A stretch of 64,000 nt of DNA from Dyella kyungheensis (lineage in GTDB: Bacteria > Pseudomonadota > Gammaproteobacteria > Xanthomonadales > Rhodanobacteraceae). Position 1 is the first letter of the stretch; every line of letters begins with the position of its first letter. The notes under the pieces were generated by a model. That model had not been told where the DNA came from, did not search any database, and saw only the letters and a program-made list of their open reading frames with translations. The position numbers and the translations under genes are program-made. Where the stretch lies: the NCBI RefSeq assembly GCF_016905005.1, contig NZ_JADIKC010000007.1:427306-491305 (forward strand), read 5' to 3'. Positions 18,833 to 29,821 of this stretch are shown piece by piece.

Positions 18833-21538
18833 TCAACCCGTATTCTGCAGCCCCTGCGACACGCCATTCACGCACGCCACCAGCGCCGTGAGCAGGGCAT
18901 CGTCGCTCTCGCCACCTTCGCGCCAACGCTTGAGCAGATCCACCTGCAACAGGCTCATCGGATCGACGTAGGGATTGCGCAGCTCGATCGAAGTCGCCAG
19001 CCGGGGCGCATTCTGCAGCAGGCTGTCGTTGTGCTTGAGCTGCATCAGCCAATGACGCGTGCGCTCGAATTCCTCGCGGATCATCGTGAAGAACGGCTCG
19101 TGCAACGGGCCGGCGAGTTGCGAGAACGCTTCGGCAATACCTAAGTCGCTCTTGGCCAGCACCATCGACACGTCGTCGAGCATGTTGGCGAAGAACGGCC
19201 AGTCGTGCGCCATCTCCGACATCGCCTGCTCGCCGTATTCCGCCGCGCCGAATTCCAGCGCCGAACCCAAACCGTACCATCCCGGCAGGATCGAGCGGCA
19301 CTGCGTCCACGCGAACACCCACGGAATGGCACGAAGATCCTGCACGCCGCGCATGCTGCGGCGGCGCGCCGGACGCGAACCCAACGTCATGCGTTCGATC
19401 ACGTCGATCGGCGTGGCGGAACGGAAGTAGTCGACAAAGCCTTCGCGATCCACGAAGGCCCGGTAATGTTCGCGGCTGCGCGCCGCCAGGCGGCTCATGC
19501 GCTCGCGCCATTCTTCTTCACGAGACTCGTGCGTGCGCGGCCGCAACGATGCACGCAAAACCGCGCCGACCATCTGTTCGAGATTGCGCAACGCCAGTGC
19601 ACGGATGCCGTACTTGCGATGGATCACTTCGCCCTGCTCGGTCACACGCAGCACACCGGCCACCGAACCACGCGGGGAGGACATCAAGGCCGGTGTGATA
19701 CGCGCACCGCCGCGGCTGGCGGAGCCACCGCGACCATGGAAGAAAGACAGTCGGATATCGGCTTCCGCAGCGACTTCCAGCAACTCCACCTGCGCGCGTT
19801 GCAAACCCCAGCGCGAGGCGAGCGTGCCGCCATCCTTGCCACTATCGGAATAACCCAGCATCACCCACTGGCGATTGCCGCGCGAGGCCAGGTGATCGCG
19901 GTAGACGGGATCATCGAGCAGCGCGCGCAACGTGGCGGGCGCGTTCGTCAGGTCATCCACCGTTTCGAACAACGGCGCCACGTCGAGCGGCACCCGGCCC
20001 TGCTCGGTGAGCCCGCCGTAACGCGACAGCGCCAGCACCGCCAGCACGTCGGCGGCAGAGCGCGCCATGCTGATGATGTAGAGGCCCAGCGAATCCGCGC
20101 CGTAGCGGCCGCGCGCTTCGCGCAACGTGGCGAATACGTCGTGCAGCGCCGTGGCAGTGGCATCGTCGCTGTTGGGCAGCGAGTCCTGTCCGCCGGCAAA
20201 ACGGCGCAGCCGCTCGGCGCGCTGGTCCGGCGGGCGCGACGACCAGTCGTCGTCCTTCAACAGTTGCGCCAGCGCATCGTCGTGCACACGCGAATCCTGG
20301 CGTACGTCCAGGCGAGCCAGATGGAAGCCGAACGTGCGCACGCGCCAGATCAGACGGCGTACCGCATACGCGCCCGCGTGCAGGCCGTGATGATCGATCA
20401 GGCTGATGGCGATCAGGCGCAGGTCTTCCAGCAACTCGTCGGCGGAGGCATACCCTTCGGGATGATCGTCTTCGAGCGTGGCCTGCAGGCGCGCACCGAT
20501 GATGGTCAACAGGCTGCGATACGGCATGTCGGCGTGGCGTGGCCGCACCTTGGCCGCCGCCTCGGGAAAGCGGACGCGGTAGTCGAACAGGCGATGGGCC
20601 AGATCGTTGCCCACGTCCACGCGGTCCTCGGTCTGGCTCAACAGGCGCGAAAGGCCGGCGATGTCCTCGATGTAATGTTCGAGCACATGGGCGCGCTGCG
20701 TCGACAGGCTGTTGGCGATGGTGGCGGCGCCGACGTTCGGATTGCCGTCCATGTCGCCTCCCACCCAGGTGGCGAAACTCAGCAGGCGCGGGATCGGCAC
20801 GGCCACGCCATACACCGTCTGCAACGCATCGGCGAGCGACTCGTACAACGCCGGCACGATGCGATAGATGGGATTGGCCAGATAGAAGCCGACGTGATGG
20901 TGCTCGTCCTGCACGCTGGGACTCACCGACGAGGCTTCGGCGGTTTGCCAGCCCGAGCTGAGCGCCATGAAGATGCGGTCGTCGTCTTCCTTGCGCTCCT
21001 GCGGCGTACGCGTGGGATCGAAATTGTCGACCAGCGCGCGCACGATCGATTGTTCCTTTTCCAGCAGTGAGCGGCGCACGGCTTCGGTGGGATGCGCTGT
21101 GAAAACCGGTTCCACTTGTAACCGTTCCAGCCACTCGATCAGTTCGCCCGCTTCCACGCCCTGCGCCTTCAGGCGCGTCAGCACATCGAGCAGCGACTCC
21201 GGTTGCGGCGCGCCGCCCTCGCGCTGGTAATCGCGGCGGCGGCGGATGCGATGGATGCGTTCGGCGATGTTCACCGCCTGGAAGTAGGTGGCGAAGGCGC
21301 GAGCCAGCGATTCCGCCTGGCCGGTTTCCAGGCCAGTGAGCAGGCTGCCCAGCACGTCGAGCGGCGCATTTTCCACGCGGCGTTCGATGGCCGCTGTGCG
21401 TATGCGCTCGACTTCATCGAGAAATTCGGGAGAAATTTGCTCGGCCAGCATGGTGCCGACCAGCGTGCCGAGGCGGCGGACGTCTTCGCGCAGGGGCGCG
21501 TCGTGCGGAGAGAACTCAGGACTGCGGTGCTGGTTCAT
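18833..21538 (-). CDS. ppc: Phosphoenolpyruvate carboxylase
   Basis: A 901-residue PEP carboxylase that makes oxaloacetate from PEP and bicarbonate, refilling the TCA cycle. The catalytic His motif [12 protein letters not shown] is near residue 149, the YSDSGKDGG motif and the FHGRGGS glycine loop are intact, and the protein ends in QNTG, the conserved C-terminal tail (usually RNTG). Length fits the bacterial family. An in-frame Met 18 codons upstream (21592) is less likely because the family's N-terminus begins near MNQHRSPEF. Cytoplasmic homotetramer, usually regulated allosterically. It converges on uup with a REP palindrome between. Confidence 0.96.
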   Translation of the reverse strand: MNQHRSPEFSPHDAPLREDVRRLGTLVGTMLAEQISPEFLDEVERIRTAAIERRVENAPLDVLGSLLTGLETGQAESLARAFATYFQAVNIAERIHRIRRRRDYQREGGAPQPESLLDVLTRLKAQGVEAGELIEWLERLQVEPVFTAHPTEAVRRSLLEKEQSIVRALVDNFDPTRTPQERKEDDDRIFMALSSGWQTAEASSVSPSVQDEHHHVGFYLANPIYRIVPALYESLADALQTVYGVAVPIPRLLSFATWVGGDMDGNPNVGAATIANSLSTQRAHVLEHYIEDIAGLSRLLSQTEDRVDVGNDLAHRLFDYRVRFPEAAAKVRPRHADMPYRSLLTIIGARLQATLEDDHPEGYASADELLEDLRLIAISLIDHHGLHAGAYAVRRLIWRVRTFGFHLARLDVRQDSRVHDDALAQLLKDDDWSSRPPDQRAERLRRFAGGQDSLPNSDDATATALHDVFATLREARGRYGADSLGLYIISMARSAADVLAVLALSRYGGLTEQGRVPLDVAPLFETVDDLTNAPATLRALLDDPVYRDHLASRGNRQWVMLGYSDSGKDGGTLASRWGLQRAQVELLEVAAEADIRLSFFHGRGGSASRGGARITPALMSSPRGSVAGVLRVTEQGEVIHRKYGIRALALRNLEQMVGAVLRASLRPRTHESREEEWRERMSRLAARSREHYRAFVDREGFVDYFRSATPIDVIERMTLGSRPARRRSMRGVQDLRAIPWVFAWTQCRSILPGWYGLGSALEFGAAEYGEQAMSEMAHDWPFFANMLDDVSMVLAKSDLGIAEAFSQLAGPLHEPFFTMIREEFERTRHWLMQLKHNDSLLQNAPRLATSIELRNPYVDPMSLLQVDLLKRWREGGESDDALLTALVACVNGVSQGLQNTG

Positions 21539-21624
21539 CGATGCCACGTGGCGGATGTCTGGACGTCCAAGACTACCCCAAGCGAGGCACATTTGTGCAA
21601 TGCCACAAAATCGTTCAGCGACAT

Positions 21625-21655
21625 AAAAAAAGCGGGACGACGATGCGCCCCGCTC
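21625..21655 (-). terminator. Rho-independent terminator after S9 peptidase gene
   Basis: On the minus strand AGCGGGG and CCCGCT pair around a short loop, followed by seven T residues. It lies 23 bases after the S9 peptidase stop codon and upstream of ppc. Confidence 0.85.
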
Positions 21656-21677
21656 TCTCCTGTTCGTTCGCAGCCGC

Positions 21678-24164
21678 TCAGTGCGCGGCTGCGGCCTTGC
21701 CCGCAGGCTTGGCCTGCTTCACGTACACGTCCAGCCAGTTGTTCATCTCGGCCAGCATCTGCATGATCGATTCGCGCGCCCGGTACGCATGCGCCTCGTT
21801 CGGCAACAACACCAGCCGCGCCGTGCCGCCCAGACCCTTGATGGCGGCGTACATGCGCTCGCTCTGGATCGGGAACGTGCCGGAGTTGTTGTCCTGCTCG
21901 CCGTGGATCATCAGCAACGCGTCCTTGATGTGGTCCGCGTAGTTGAACGGCGACATGGTGTTGTAGACCTCCGGTGCCTGCCAGTAGTTGCGCTCCTCCG
22001 ACTGGAAGCCAAACGGCGTCAAGGTACGGTTGTAGGCGCCGCTGCGCGCGATGCCCGCCTTGAACAGGCGCGTATGCGCGAGCAGGTTGGCGGTCATGAA
22101 CGCACCATAGGAGTGGCCGCCCACCGCGATGCGGTTGCGATCGGCCACGCCACGGCGCACCACTTCATCGACCGCGGCTTCCGCACTGGCCACCAGCTGC
22201 GGGATGTAGGTGTCGTTGGGTTCCTTGCTGCCTTCGCCCACGATCGGCACGGAGAAGTTGTCCAACACCGTGTAGCCCATGGTTAGGAAGGCCTGCGGGC
22301 CCCAATAGCTGATGCGGTTGAAGCGATACGGCGAGTCGGTGACCTGCCCCGCCGCATCCGCCGATTTGAACTCGGCCGGATAAGCCCACATCAGCATCGG
22401 GCGCGGGCCATCCTTCTTCGGATCGTAATGGGGCGGCAAGTAGAGCGTGCCGGTGAGTTCCACGCCATCCTTGCGCTTGTAACGGATCTGCTCCTTCTTC
22501 ACGCCCACCAGTTGCGGCAGCGGATTGGGGAAATGGGTCAGCTCGCGCAGCTTGCCGTTCGCGGCGAGATCGCGCACGTAGTAGTTGGTCGGCTCGGTGG
22601 GCGACTCGCGCGAGATCAGCGCACGCGTGCCTTCCGCGTCCAGCAGGATCTGCGGGTCTTCGTAGTACGGCGCCTGCGACTGGAACAATCGCGTGTTCGC
22701 GCCGGTCTGCAGGTTCACCCGGTCGATGAACGGACGATCGCCCTCGGGCGAGGCGCCTTCACCGAGGCGATAGATGCTCTGGCCATCGGCGGTGACGATC
22801 AGGCGCGATTCGCCATGCTCATCGGGCATGGTCGCGGGCGTGCCTGGATTGCGATAGCGGTCTTCCGAGGAGCCCTCGCGCACCAGCGCGGGCGCCTGCG
22901 TCGGCTGATCGGGCGACACGCGCCATTCCTTCACGTGACGCGTCTTCCACCAGAACTCGTCGATCAACGCCAGCTTGCCGTTGGCCCAATACGCGCCGGC
23001 ATAGCGGCCGCCGAGTTTCGCCAGCGTCACCGGCGCCTGCTCGAACGGCGCGGCCTGCGTCTGCACGAGGTCGCGAACATCCGCGGCACGTGCGGGATCG
23101 CCGCCATCCTGTGCTTCCGCCCACACCAGCGTGGCCGGTGCATCGGCACGCCAGGTGATGTCGCGCACGTCGGTGGGCACGGCATCGTTGCCGGTGGGCA
23201 GGCCTTCCACCAGCGGCAGATGGGCGATTTCCTTCACCAGCTTGCCGTCGCGATCGAGCACTTCGATGCGACGCGGGAAACTTTCCACGGGGACGAGATA
23301 GGAGAACGGACGCTCCACGCGTTCGCTCAGCAGATAGCGGCCATCGGGCGACGGCGCGATGCCGAGCGTCAAGGCCGGCGCGCCGAGCTTGGTGACCTTG
23401 CCGTCCAGCGACACCAGCGCGGACTGCGAGCGCAGGTAGTACTCGAACAACTTCGCATCGTCTTCGTTGCGCAGCATGTCCTGATAAGTGCGGATGGCCT
23501 TCACGCCACCGCCGGCCGCCGTCTGCTGCGTATCCGGGCCGGTCGGGATGATGCTGGCGACCGGTGCCGGACCCTGCCCTTCGGGCTGCAACTGCACCAG
23601 CAGCTGCGAGCTGTCGGGCATCCAGCGATAACCGCGACCTGCCACGGTATTCAACGGCAGCGTGATCAGCCGGCGCGCCGAGCGGGCGGCGATGTCGACC
23701 ACCCACAGCTCGTTGCTGCCTTCGCGCGCATTCACCTGGTTGAAGGCGAGATAGCGCTGGTCGGGCGACCACGCCGAGGTGGCGATGGACAGCGGCTTGG
23801 GCAGCCCCTGCAGGCGGATCTCCTTGCCGGTGGCCACATCCATCAGCCACAGGTCGCTGCCGAACACGAAGCGGCTCTGCGCATAGGTGCGTGGATTGAT
23901 GCGCAGGCCGGCGAGTTTCAGTTCAGGTTGCGCCACCACGTCGATGCCGGGCAGCGGCGGCGTCTGGGTGAGCGCCAGCAGGTCCCGATGCGGGCTGATC
24001 GACAGCTGCGGCGGTCGCGGCGCATCCACCAGCGCCTGCAACGGCGCGGGCGGCGCGAGATAGCCGGTGGCGGCGGGCGCCGGTGGCGGCGTATCCGCCA
24101 GCACCAGCGGTGAGGTGGCCAGCAACAAGCCGGCCAGCACGAAACGGCGCAACGACTTATCCAT
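21678..24164 (-). CDS. Secreted S9-family prolyl oligopeptidase-type serine peptidase
   Basis: An 828-residue protein with a signal peptide (1-23, ending VLA), a seven-bladed beta-propeller region (about 60-560) and a C-terminal alpha/beta-hydrolase domain. The catalytic triad can be placed: Ser685 in GGHSYGAF, Asp758 in HGEQDNNSG and His792 in NEAHAY. The arrangement resembles the glutamyl endopeptidase-like branch of S9 peptidases (the plant chloroplast CGEP group), so cleavage after Glu is possible but unproven. It should act in the periplasm or outside the cell on peptides. It has its own terminator and is transcribed away from ahcY. Confidence 0.92.
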   Translation of the reverse strand: MDKSLRRFVLAGLLLATSPLVLADTPPPAPAATGYLAPPAPLQALVDAPRPPQLSISPHRDLLALTQTPPLPGIDVVAQPELKLAGLRINPRTYAQSRFVFGSDLWLMDVATGKEIRLQGLPKPLSIATSAWSPDQRYLAFNQVNAREGSNELWVVDIAARSARRLITLPLNTVAGRGYRWMPDSSQLLVQLQPEGQGPAPVASIIPTGPDTQQTAAGGGVKAIRTYQDMLRNEDDAKLFEYYLRSQSALVSLDGKVTKLGAPALTLGIAPSPDGRYLLSERVERPFSYLVPVESFPRRIEVLDRDGKLVKEIAHLPLVEGLPTGNDAVPTDVRDITWRADAPATLVWAEAQDGGDPARAADVRDLVQTQAAPFEQAPVTLAKLGGRYAGAYWANGKLALIDEFWWKTRHVKEWRVSPDQPTQAPALVREGSSEDRYRNPGTPATMPDEHGESRLIVTADGQSIYRLGEGASPEGDRPFIDRVNLQTGANTRLFQSQAPYYEDPQILLDAEGTRALISRESPTEPTNYYVRDLAANGKLRELTHFPNPLPQLVGVKKEQIRYKRKDGVELTGTLYLPPHYDPKKDGPRPMLMWAYPAEFKSADAAGQVTDSPYRFNRISYWGPQAFLTMGYTVLDNFSVPIVGEGSKEPNDTYIPQLVASAEAAVDEVVRRGVADRNRIAVGGHSYGAFMTANLLAHTRLFKAGIARSGAYNRTLTPFGFQSEERNYWQAPEVYNTMSPFNYADHIKDALLMIHGEQDNNSGTFPIQSERMYAAIKGLGGTARLVLLPNEAHAYRARESIMQMLAEMNNWLDVYVKQAKPAGKAAAAH

Positions 24165-24292
24165 GCGAGGCGATCCCCTGTGTCATGACTCCTGCGACAT
24201 TACCCTCTCGCCGGCCGGCGCCACTAGGCCATCGGTCATGGTTGGCCTGAACCCGATGGCCCTTCGGCGACGAAACCATCATCCGAGGACGC

Positions 24293-24298
24293 TATACT
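24293..24298 (+). promoter_or_regulatory. Probable -10 box of the ahcY transcript
   Basis: TATACT lies just upstream of the SAH riboswitch, so transcription would begin a few bases before the aptamer. No strong -35 box is seen at the right spacing (CGAAAC is the closest). Confidence 0.55.
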
Positions 24299-24304
24299 CA
24301 TGCG

Positions 24305-24402
24305 TCCCGTCGAGGGGCGCTGCGACCGCGGCTCCGTGCACACCCCAGCGTGTTCCACGAACCCGGCCAGGCTCGACGGATTCTTCCTGTAACGGCGCCC
24401 GG
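24305..24402 (+). ncRNA. SAH riboswitch upstream of ahcY
   Basis: The leader carries the S-adenosylhomocysteine riboswitch layout. P1 is formed by CCGTCGAG (24307-24314) with CTCGACGG (24372-24379), a perfect 8-bp stem. The conserved GGGCGCTGCGACC follows the 5' strand, and CAGGCTCG precedes the 3' side. The loop pseudoknot pairs GGGCGC (24315-24320) with GCGCCC (24395-24400) in AACGGCGCCC. Members of this class bind SAH and turn on SAH recycling genes. A hairpin TGCGGCT-TTTTC-AGCCGCA (24410-24428) sits between the aptamer and the ribosome site (GGAG, 24434) and may be part of the switching platform, possibly acting on translation. Confidence 0.93.
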
Positions 24403-24447
24403 ACAACGATGCGGCTTTTTCAGCCGCAACACCCGGAGCTAAGCCAA

Positions 24448-25881
<1,434 letters not shown>

Positions 25882-25903
25882 TCGTTTGCCTTCGGGCAGA
25901 TTG

Positions 25904-25934
25904 AAAAGGGCCGCCGAAAGGCGGCCTTTTTTTG
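25904..25934 (+). terminator. Rho-independent terminator after ahcY
   Basis: GGCCGCC-GAAA-GGCGGCC forms a perfect stem with a GAAA tetraloop, followed by a run of seven T residues, 23 bases after the ahcY stop. Confidence 0.95.
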
Positions 25935-25954
25935 TGTGGACTGAGGCAAACGGC

Positions 25955-26018
25955 GTCGCGCACAGGGTGCGCTCCTACAGGAATACCGCCAACTTGTGGG
26001 AGCGCACTTGTGCGCGAC
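25955..26018. repeat. REP-like palindrome (copy 2), end of cbb3 operon
   Basis: Inverted arms at 25955-25975 and 25999-26018 match the copy at 18755-18827 (GTCGCGCACAGGGTGCGCTC on the left; the right arm has TTG where the other has CCCTG). It directly abuts the stop codon of the last gene of the cytochrome oxidase operon and lies past the ahcY terminator, again between convergent genes. Confidence 0.8.
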
Positions 26019-26741
26019 TCAACGAAGCGATCCACACCCCAGCCACCCCATGACGCCATGCAGCGCCGGCACCTGCATCAGCCATGGCCCCGCCATCGTC
26101 ATCACCCCAGCCAGCAGCACAAACGCCGCCACGCCTCGCCGCGCCCCCTCGCGCTGCATCCAGCGTCCCATCCTCACGCCGGACCACGTAAGCGGCACCA
26201 TCATCAACCACGTGCCCAGACCAAACGCCGCCATGATGGCCGCGCCGCCCACGGCACTCGCCTGCAGCCACGCGGCAGCCAGCAGCGTCCCGCTAAGGCC
26301 GCAGGGCATCCATCCCCACAGCATGCCGGCAACGAGTCGCCGAAGCGGCGTGTTCGCCGGAAGCAGACGTCGCTGCAACGGCTGCAGCCAACGCCAAAGG
26401 CGTGTGGCCGGACGTCCGAGGAAACGCAGGCGACCGCGCTTGTCGAGCAAGCGCCACGCCACCAGCACCAGCACCAGGCCCATCGCCATCCGCGCACCGA
26501 CGATCAGCGCATGCCATTCGAACAGGCGCAGCACGCCGTCGCCCACACCGCCGACCAAGGCGCCCGCCAGCGCGTAGCCAAGCACACGGCCCGCATTCAA
26601 CTGCACGGACGCCATCAGCCCATGGCGAGGCGACCACATCGAGAAACCTGTAGCGATGCCGCCACACATGGCAGCGCAGTGCACGCCGCCAAGCACGCCG
26701 GTCAACAGCGCGGCCGACAACGCCAGCGAGTCAATCGCCAT
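26019..26741 (-). CDS. TauE/SafE-like (DsbD_2-type) membrane protein of the cbb3 cluster
   Basis: About 240 residues with six or so hydrophobic segments, beginning MAIDSLALSAALLTG and carrying the motif HCAAMCGGI near residue 21-29 plus a second WGWMPCGL motif about 145. These paired Cys motifs are typical of the 'sulfite exporter TauE/SafE' or DsbD_2-like proteins that end many ccoNOQP-GHIS clusters and are thought to help with copper or haem handling for the oxidase. The ATG at 26741 has an AAGGACG ribosome site and overlaps ccoS by 11 bases, so it is the last gene of the operon. Transport substrate is not shown by the sequence. Confidence 0.85.
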   Translation of the reverse strand: MAIDSLALSAALLTGVLGGVHCAAMCGGIATGFSMWSPRHGLMASVQLNAGRVLGYALAGALVGGVGDGVLRLFEWHALIVGARMAMGLVLVLVAWRLLDKRGRLRFLGRPATRLWRWLQPLQRRLLPANTPLRRLVAGMLWGWMPCGLSGTLLAAAWLQASAVGGAAIMAAFGLGTWLMMVPLTWSGVRMGRWMQREGARRGVAAFVLLAGVMTMAGPWLMQVPALHGVMGWLGCGSLR

Positions 26742-26934
26742 CGGGAACGACGTCCTTGCCCGGTGCATCCCGTCCTGCTGGAGGTAAGTCCGGCCGGCTA
26801 TCGTCACGCAGGATATCCAGCGCCGGCGTGTCCATATCGTCGAACTGTCCCTTGCGGACGGCCCATACGAACGCACCGATCGCGAAGGCGAGCAGCATCA
26901 GACTCAGCGGCACCAGCATCAGCAGGATGATCAT
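26731..26934 (-). CDS. ccoS: cbb3 oxidase maturation protein CcoS
   Basis: A 67-residue protein with one N-terminal membrane segment (about 2-27, MIILLMLVPLSLMLLAFAIG) followed by FVWAVRKGQFDDMDTPA, the CcoS signature, and an acidic, proline-rich tail. CcoS is needed to place haem and copper cofactors in the cbb3 oxidase in the systems studied. Its ATG overlaps the ccoI stop as ATGA, so translation is coupled. Confidence 0.92.
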   Translation of the reverse strand: MIILLMLVPLSLMLLAFAIGAFVWAVRKGQFDDMDTPALDILRDDSRPDLPPAGRDAPGKDVVPDGD

Positions 26935-29396
26935 CGCGTCGCCTCCGTATTGCGCGACCGCGTCAGGCGGAGCGCATTGATCGTCACGACCAGAGAGGAC
27001 AGCGCCATGCCCAGGGCCGCGATGGCCGGCGTCACGTGCCCGGTCATCGCCAGGGGCAGCGCGAGCACGTTATAGCCCACCGCCCAGGCAAAGTTCTGGC
27101 GGATGATCCGCTGCGTCTGGCGCGAAAGCCGAATGGCGTCGGAGAGCCGCAGCAGCGATGGCGAGGTCAACACCATGTCCGCGGCGCGCTGCGCCAATGA
27201 AGCGCCCTCGCCCATGGCGATCGATACATCGGCGCCCGCCAGCACCGGCGCATCGTTGAGCCCATCGCCCACCATCGCCACCACGCGCCCCTTGGCTTGC
27301 AGCGCGCGCACCAGCGCCAGCTTGTCCTCGGACGACTGGCGGGCATGCGCCCTGCCGATCTTCAGCTCGGTCATCAAGCGCCGCACCGGGTTGGCCGCAT
27401 CGCCGCTGGCGAGGTGTAGCTCGATGCCCAGAGCCCGCAGCGCGGCGATGGCTTGAGTGGCATCCGCGCGCAGACTTTCCTGCAGGGAGAAGCGCGCGAC
27501 CACCCGCTGTCCATCGCCCAGCCAGAGCTGGCCATCGTCTTCGCGGCGCCCCGCAAACGATGCGCGCCCCAGCCTCCATGCCTTGCCGTCGATCAGTCCA
27601 AGCACGCCGTGTCCGGTCACTGTGCGCAGGTCGTGTGCCTGCAGCGACGTGCTCGTATCGGCGAACGCCCGGGCGATCGGATGGTTGCTGTCCCGCTCCA
27701 GCGCGGCTGCCATCTGCAAGGCCATGGCAGGCGATATCTCGGCCGTTGTATGCACGTCGCCCAGCGCGAGCTGCACGCTGGTCAGCGTGCCGGTCTTGTC
27801 GAACACCATGTCGTTGACCCGCGCAAGCTGCTCCAGGCCGCCGGCGCGGATCGAGAGCACGCCCATGCGCGCCAATGCTCCATGGCTTGCCGCCAACGCG
27901 GCAGGCACCGCCAGTGAAAGCGCGCAGGGACAACTGACGACCAGCAGCGACAGCGTCACTTCGAAGGCACGGGCCGGATCGTGCCAACGCCACACCCCGT
28001 AGACGATCACCGCCAGCACCAACAGCACCGAGACGAACACGCTGCCGATGCGATCGGCGATGCGCGCCAAACGCGGGCGTTGCGCTTGCGCCTGCTCGAC
28101 CAGCCGCGCCAGCTGCGACAAACGCGTGGCAGCTCCGGTCTGCGTCACTTCGAGTCGCGCGGGAATCTCGCGGCACACCGTACCGGCGTAGATGGTGGCG
28201 CCCTTCGCACGAGTCATCGGCCGCGACTCGCCGGTCAGCAATGCCTCTTCAAACGACGCTTCCGCCGTGAGCAGGCAACCGTCGGCGGGCACCACCTCGC
28301 CTACCGCGATGCAGACGATATCGCCGACCTGGAGCGATGCCACCGGCACCGACTCGCGACTGCCATCATCGCGTTCGCGGACGGCCAGGGTGGGACGCGC
28401 TCGCGCGAGCGCATCCACCTGCGCACTGGCAACGCGACGCGCGCGCTGCTCCAGCAGTCGCGCCGTGAGCAACAGGAAGACGAACATGGTCGCGGCGTCG
28501 TACCAGATCTGTGCGCCACTACGGACGGTTTCCACCACGCTGGCAAGGTAGGCCAGCAGCGTCGAGCTGGCGATCAACGTATCCATGCCTGGACGTCGCT
28601 GCCGCAGCTCCCGCCAGCAGCCCTGCAGGAACGGCCAGCCCGAGTAGAACACCACGGGCGTGGCAACCAAAAAGGCGGTCCAGCGAAAGAAGTCGCGCGT
28701 CGCTCCGGCCATGTGATGACCGAAATCCAGATAGAGCGCCTCGGAAAACATCATGGTCTGCATCGCGCCCAGGCCTGCAATGCCCAAGCGCGTCAGCCAA
28801 CGGCGATGCTCTGCCACGCGTTCGCGCTCACGTGCGGCACCGGTGGCGAGGTACGGGCGATAACCGAGCATCGCCAGGCGTTGAAGCAGTTGCGACAGTC
28901 GAACCTGCGCCGGATTCCAGCCGATGCGGATGCGGCCGGTGACCGCGTTGGCACTGGTGTCGAAAACGCCCGTCTCGCGCCGCAGTGCCTGATCGATCAG
29001 CCACGCGCAGGCGGCGCAACGCATGCCGTCGGTCAGCAGGGTCATTTCGAGGCCACCGGCCACCGGCAGTGCGTGTTCGCCCAACAGGTCATCGCGATCC
29101 CAGCTGGCGAGATCGGGCACATCCTCGACGCGCGTCCCCGCGGCACTGCGCAGGCGGTAGTAGTCGCCCAGCTCGGAATGGCGGATCCATTCGGCAGCGG
29201 CGACACAGCCGTGACAGCAGAAGCCTCGTGAGGTGCCTTCGACGTCGAACTGCAACGGCTCCTGCGGCAATGCCTCGCCGCAGTGATAGCAGAGCTGTGG
29301 CCGACCGGTCGGGTCGACATCGACGGCGCGGTCCACGATCAGGGCGTCAGGCGAATGGCTCGCGCTTGCACCGTCCAGCGTCCACGAAGAGACCAT
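26931..29396 (-). CDS. ccoI: Copper-exporting P1B-type ATPase CcoI (FixI)
   Basis: An 821-residue heavy-metal P-type ATPase that supplies copper for the CuB site of cbb3 oxidase. An N-terminal Cys-rich module (CYHCGEALP, then CCHGCVAAAEWI, about 36-70) precedes a heavy-metal-associated domain with GMRCAACAWL (about 124). Transmembrane helices, the SCPCAL ion site (about 487), DKTGT phosphorylation motif (about 530) and MVGDGLNDAP (about 710) are all intact. The start is uncertain: ATG at 29396 overlaps ccoH by 58 bases and has no clear ribosome site, while a GTG at 29336 lies just after the ccoH stop. Inner membrane; coupled to ccoS by an ATGA overlap. Confidence 0.94.
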   Translation of the reverse strand: MVSSWTLDGASASHSPDALIVDRAVDVDPTGRPQLCYHCGEALPQEPLQFDVEGTSRGFCCHGCVAAAEWIRHSELGDYYRLRSAAGTRVEDVPDLASWDRDDLLGEHALPVAGGLEMTLLTDGMRCAACAWLIDQALRRETGVFDTSANAVTGRIRIGWNPAQVRLSQLLQRLAMLGYRPYLATGAARERERVAEHRRWLTRLGIAGLGAMQTMMFSEALYLDFGHHMAGATRDFFRWTAFLVATPVVFYSGWPFLQGCWRELRQRRPGMDTLIASSTLLAYLASVVETVRSGAQIWYDAATMFVFLLLTARLLEQRARRVASAQVDALARARPTLAVRERDDGSRESVPVASLQVGDIVCIAVGEVVPADGCLLTAEASFEEALLTGESRPMTRAKGATIYAGTVCREIPARLEVTQTGAATRLSQLARLVEQAQAQRPRLARIADRIGSVFVSVLLVLAVIVYGVWRWHDPARAFEVTLSLLVVSCPCALSLAVPAALAASHGALARMGVLSIRAGGLEQLARVNDMVFDKTGTLTSVQLALGDVHTTAEISPAMALQMAAALERDSNHPIARAFADTSTSLQAHDLRTVTGHGVLGLIDGKAWRLGRASFAGRREDDGQLWLGDGQRVVARFSLQESLRADATQAIAALRALGIELHLASGDAANPVRRLMTELKIGRAHARQSSEDKLALVRALQAKGRVVAMVGDGLNDAPVLAGADVSIAMGEGASLAQRAADMVLTSPSLLRLSDAIRLSRQTQRIIRQNFAWAVGYNVLALPLAMTGHVTPAIAALGMALSSLVVTINALRLTRSRNTEATR

Positions 29397-29821
29397 GCCG
29401 CGTTGTCGGGGCTCAGTTCGACCAGCCAGTCATGCCCACCGTCCAGCGATTCCACACCGCGCCAGCCCAGCTCGCTGGGCGATAGTTCCACGGTGCGATC
29501 CACCGCTTGTGTGTCACCAGTCCTGAGCGTGAGCCGCAGCTTGCCGCCACGCGGGAAATCGCCATCCATCGGCACGGCTTCGATCATGTCGCCCTTCAAT
29601 CGAAGCACCAGCCCCTTGGTGGAGACCTCGGTGGCAGGCGCATCCTGCGCGGATACCAGCATCTTGCCCACATGGGTGGCCTGGGTGACGGTCTCCATGT
29701 CTTCGCGCCCGGGGTGGACGGCTGCAAACAACAAGGCGAAGCCGATGGCCACCGATGCCAGTGGCAGGCCCACCAGCATCCACACCATCGGTTCGCGCCA
29801 GGTACTGCGTGTCTGGTTCAT
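29339..29821 (-). CDS. ccoH: cbb3 oxidase assembly protein CcoH (FixH)
   Basis: A 160-residue FixH-family protein with one N-terminal membrane segment (about 12-35, MVWMLVGLPLASVAIGFALL) and a periplasmic beta-rich domain. The segment AAVHPGREDM just after the helix is typical of the family. CcoH stays bound to the assembling oxidase and steadies CcoN-CcoP. The start overlaps the ccoG stop as ATGA. Confidence 0.9.
   Translation of the reverse strand: MNQTRSTWREPMVWMLVGLPLASVAIGFALLFAAVHPGREDMETVTQATHVGKMLVSAQDAPATEVSTKGLVLRLKGDMIEAVPMDGDFPRGGKLRLTLRTGDTQAVDRTVELSPSELGWRGVESLDGGHDWLVELSPDNAAWSLRGRWTVQARAIRLTP

Noticed and set aside
19205-21070. 621-codon plus-strand frame opposite ppc
   Set aside because: Antisense shadow of the conserved PEP carboxylase.
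22428-24113. 561-codon plus-strand frame opposite the S9 peptidase
   Set aside because: Antisense shadow; composition is His/Arg/Gln-rich with no recognisable fold.
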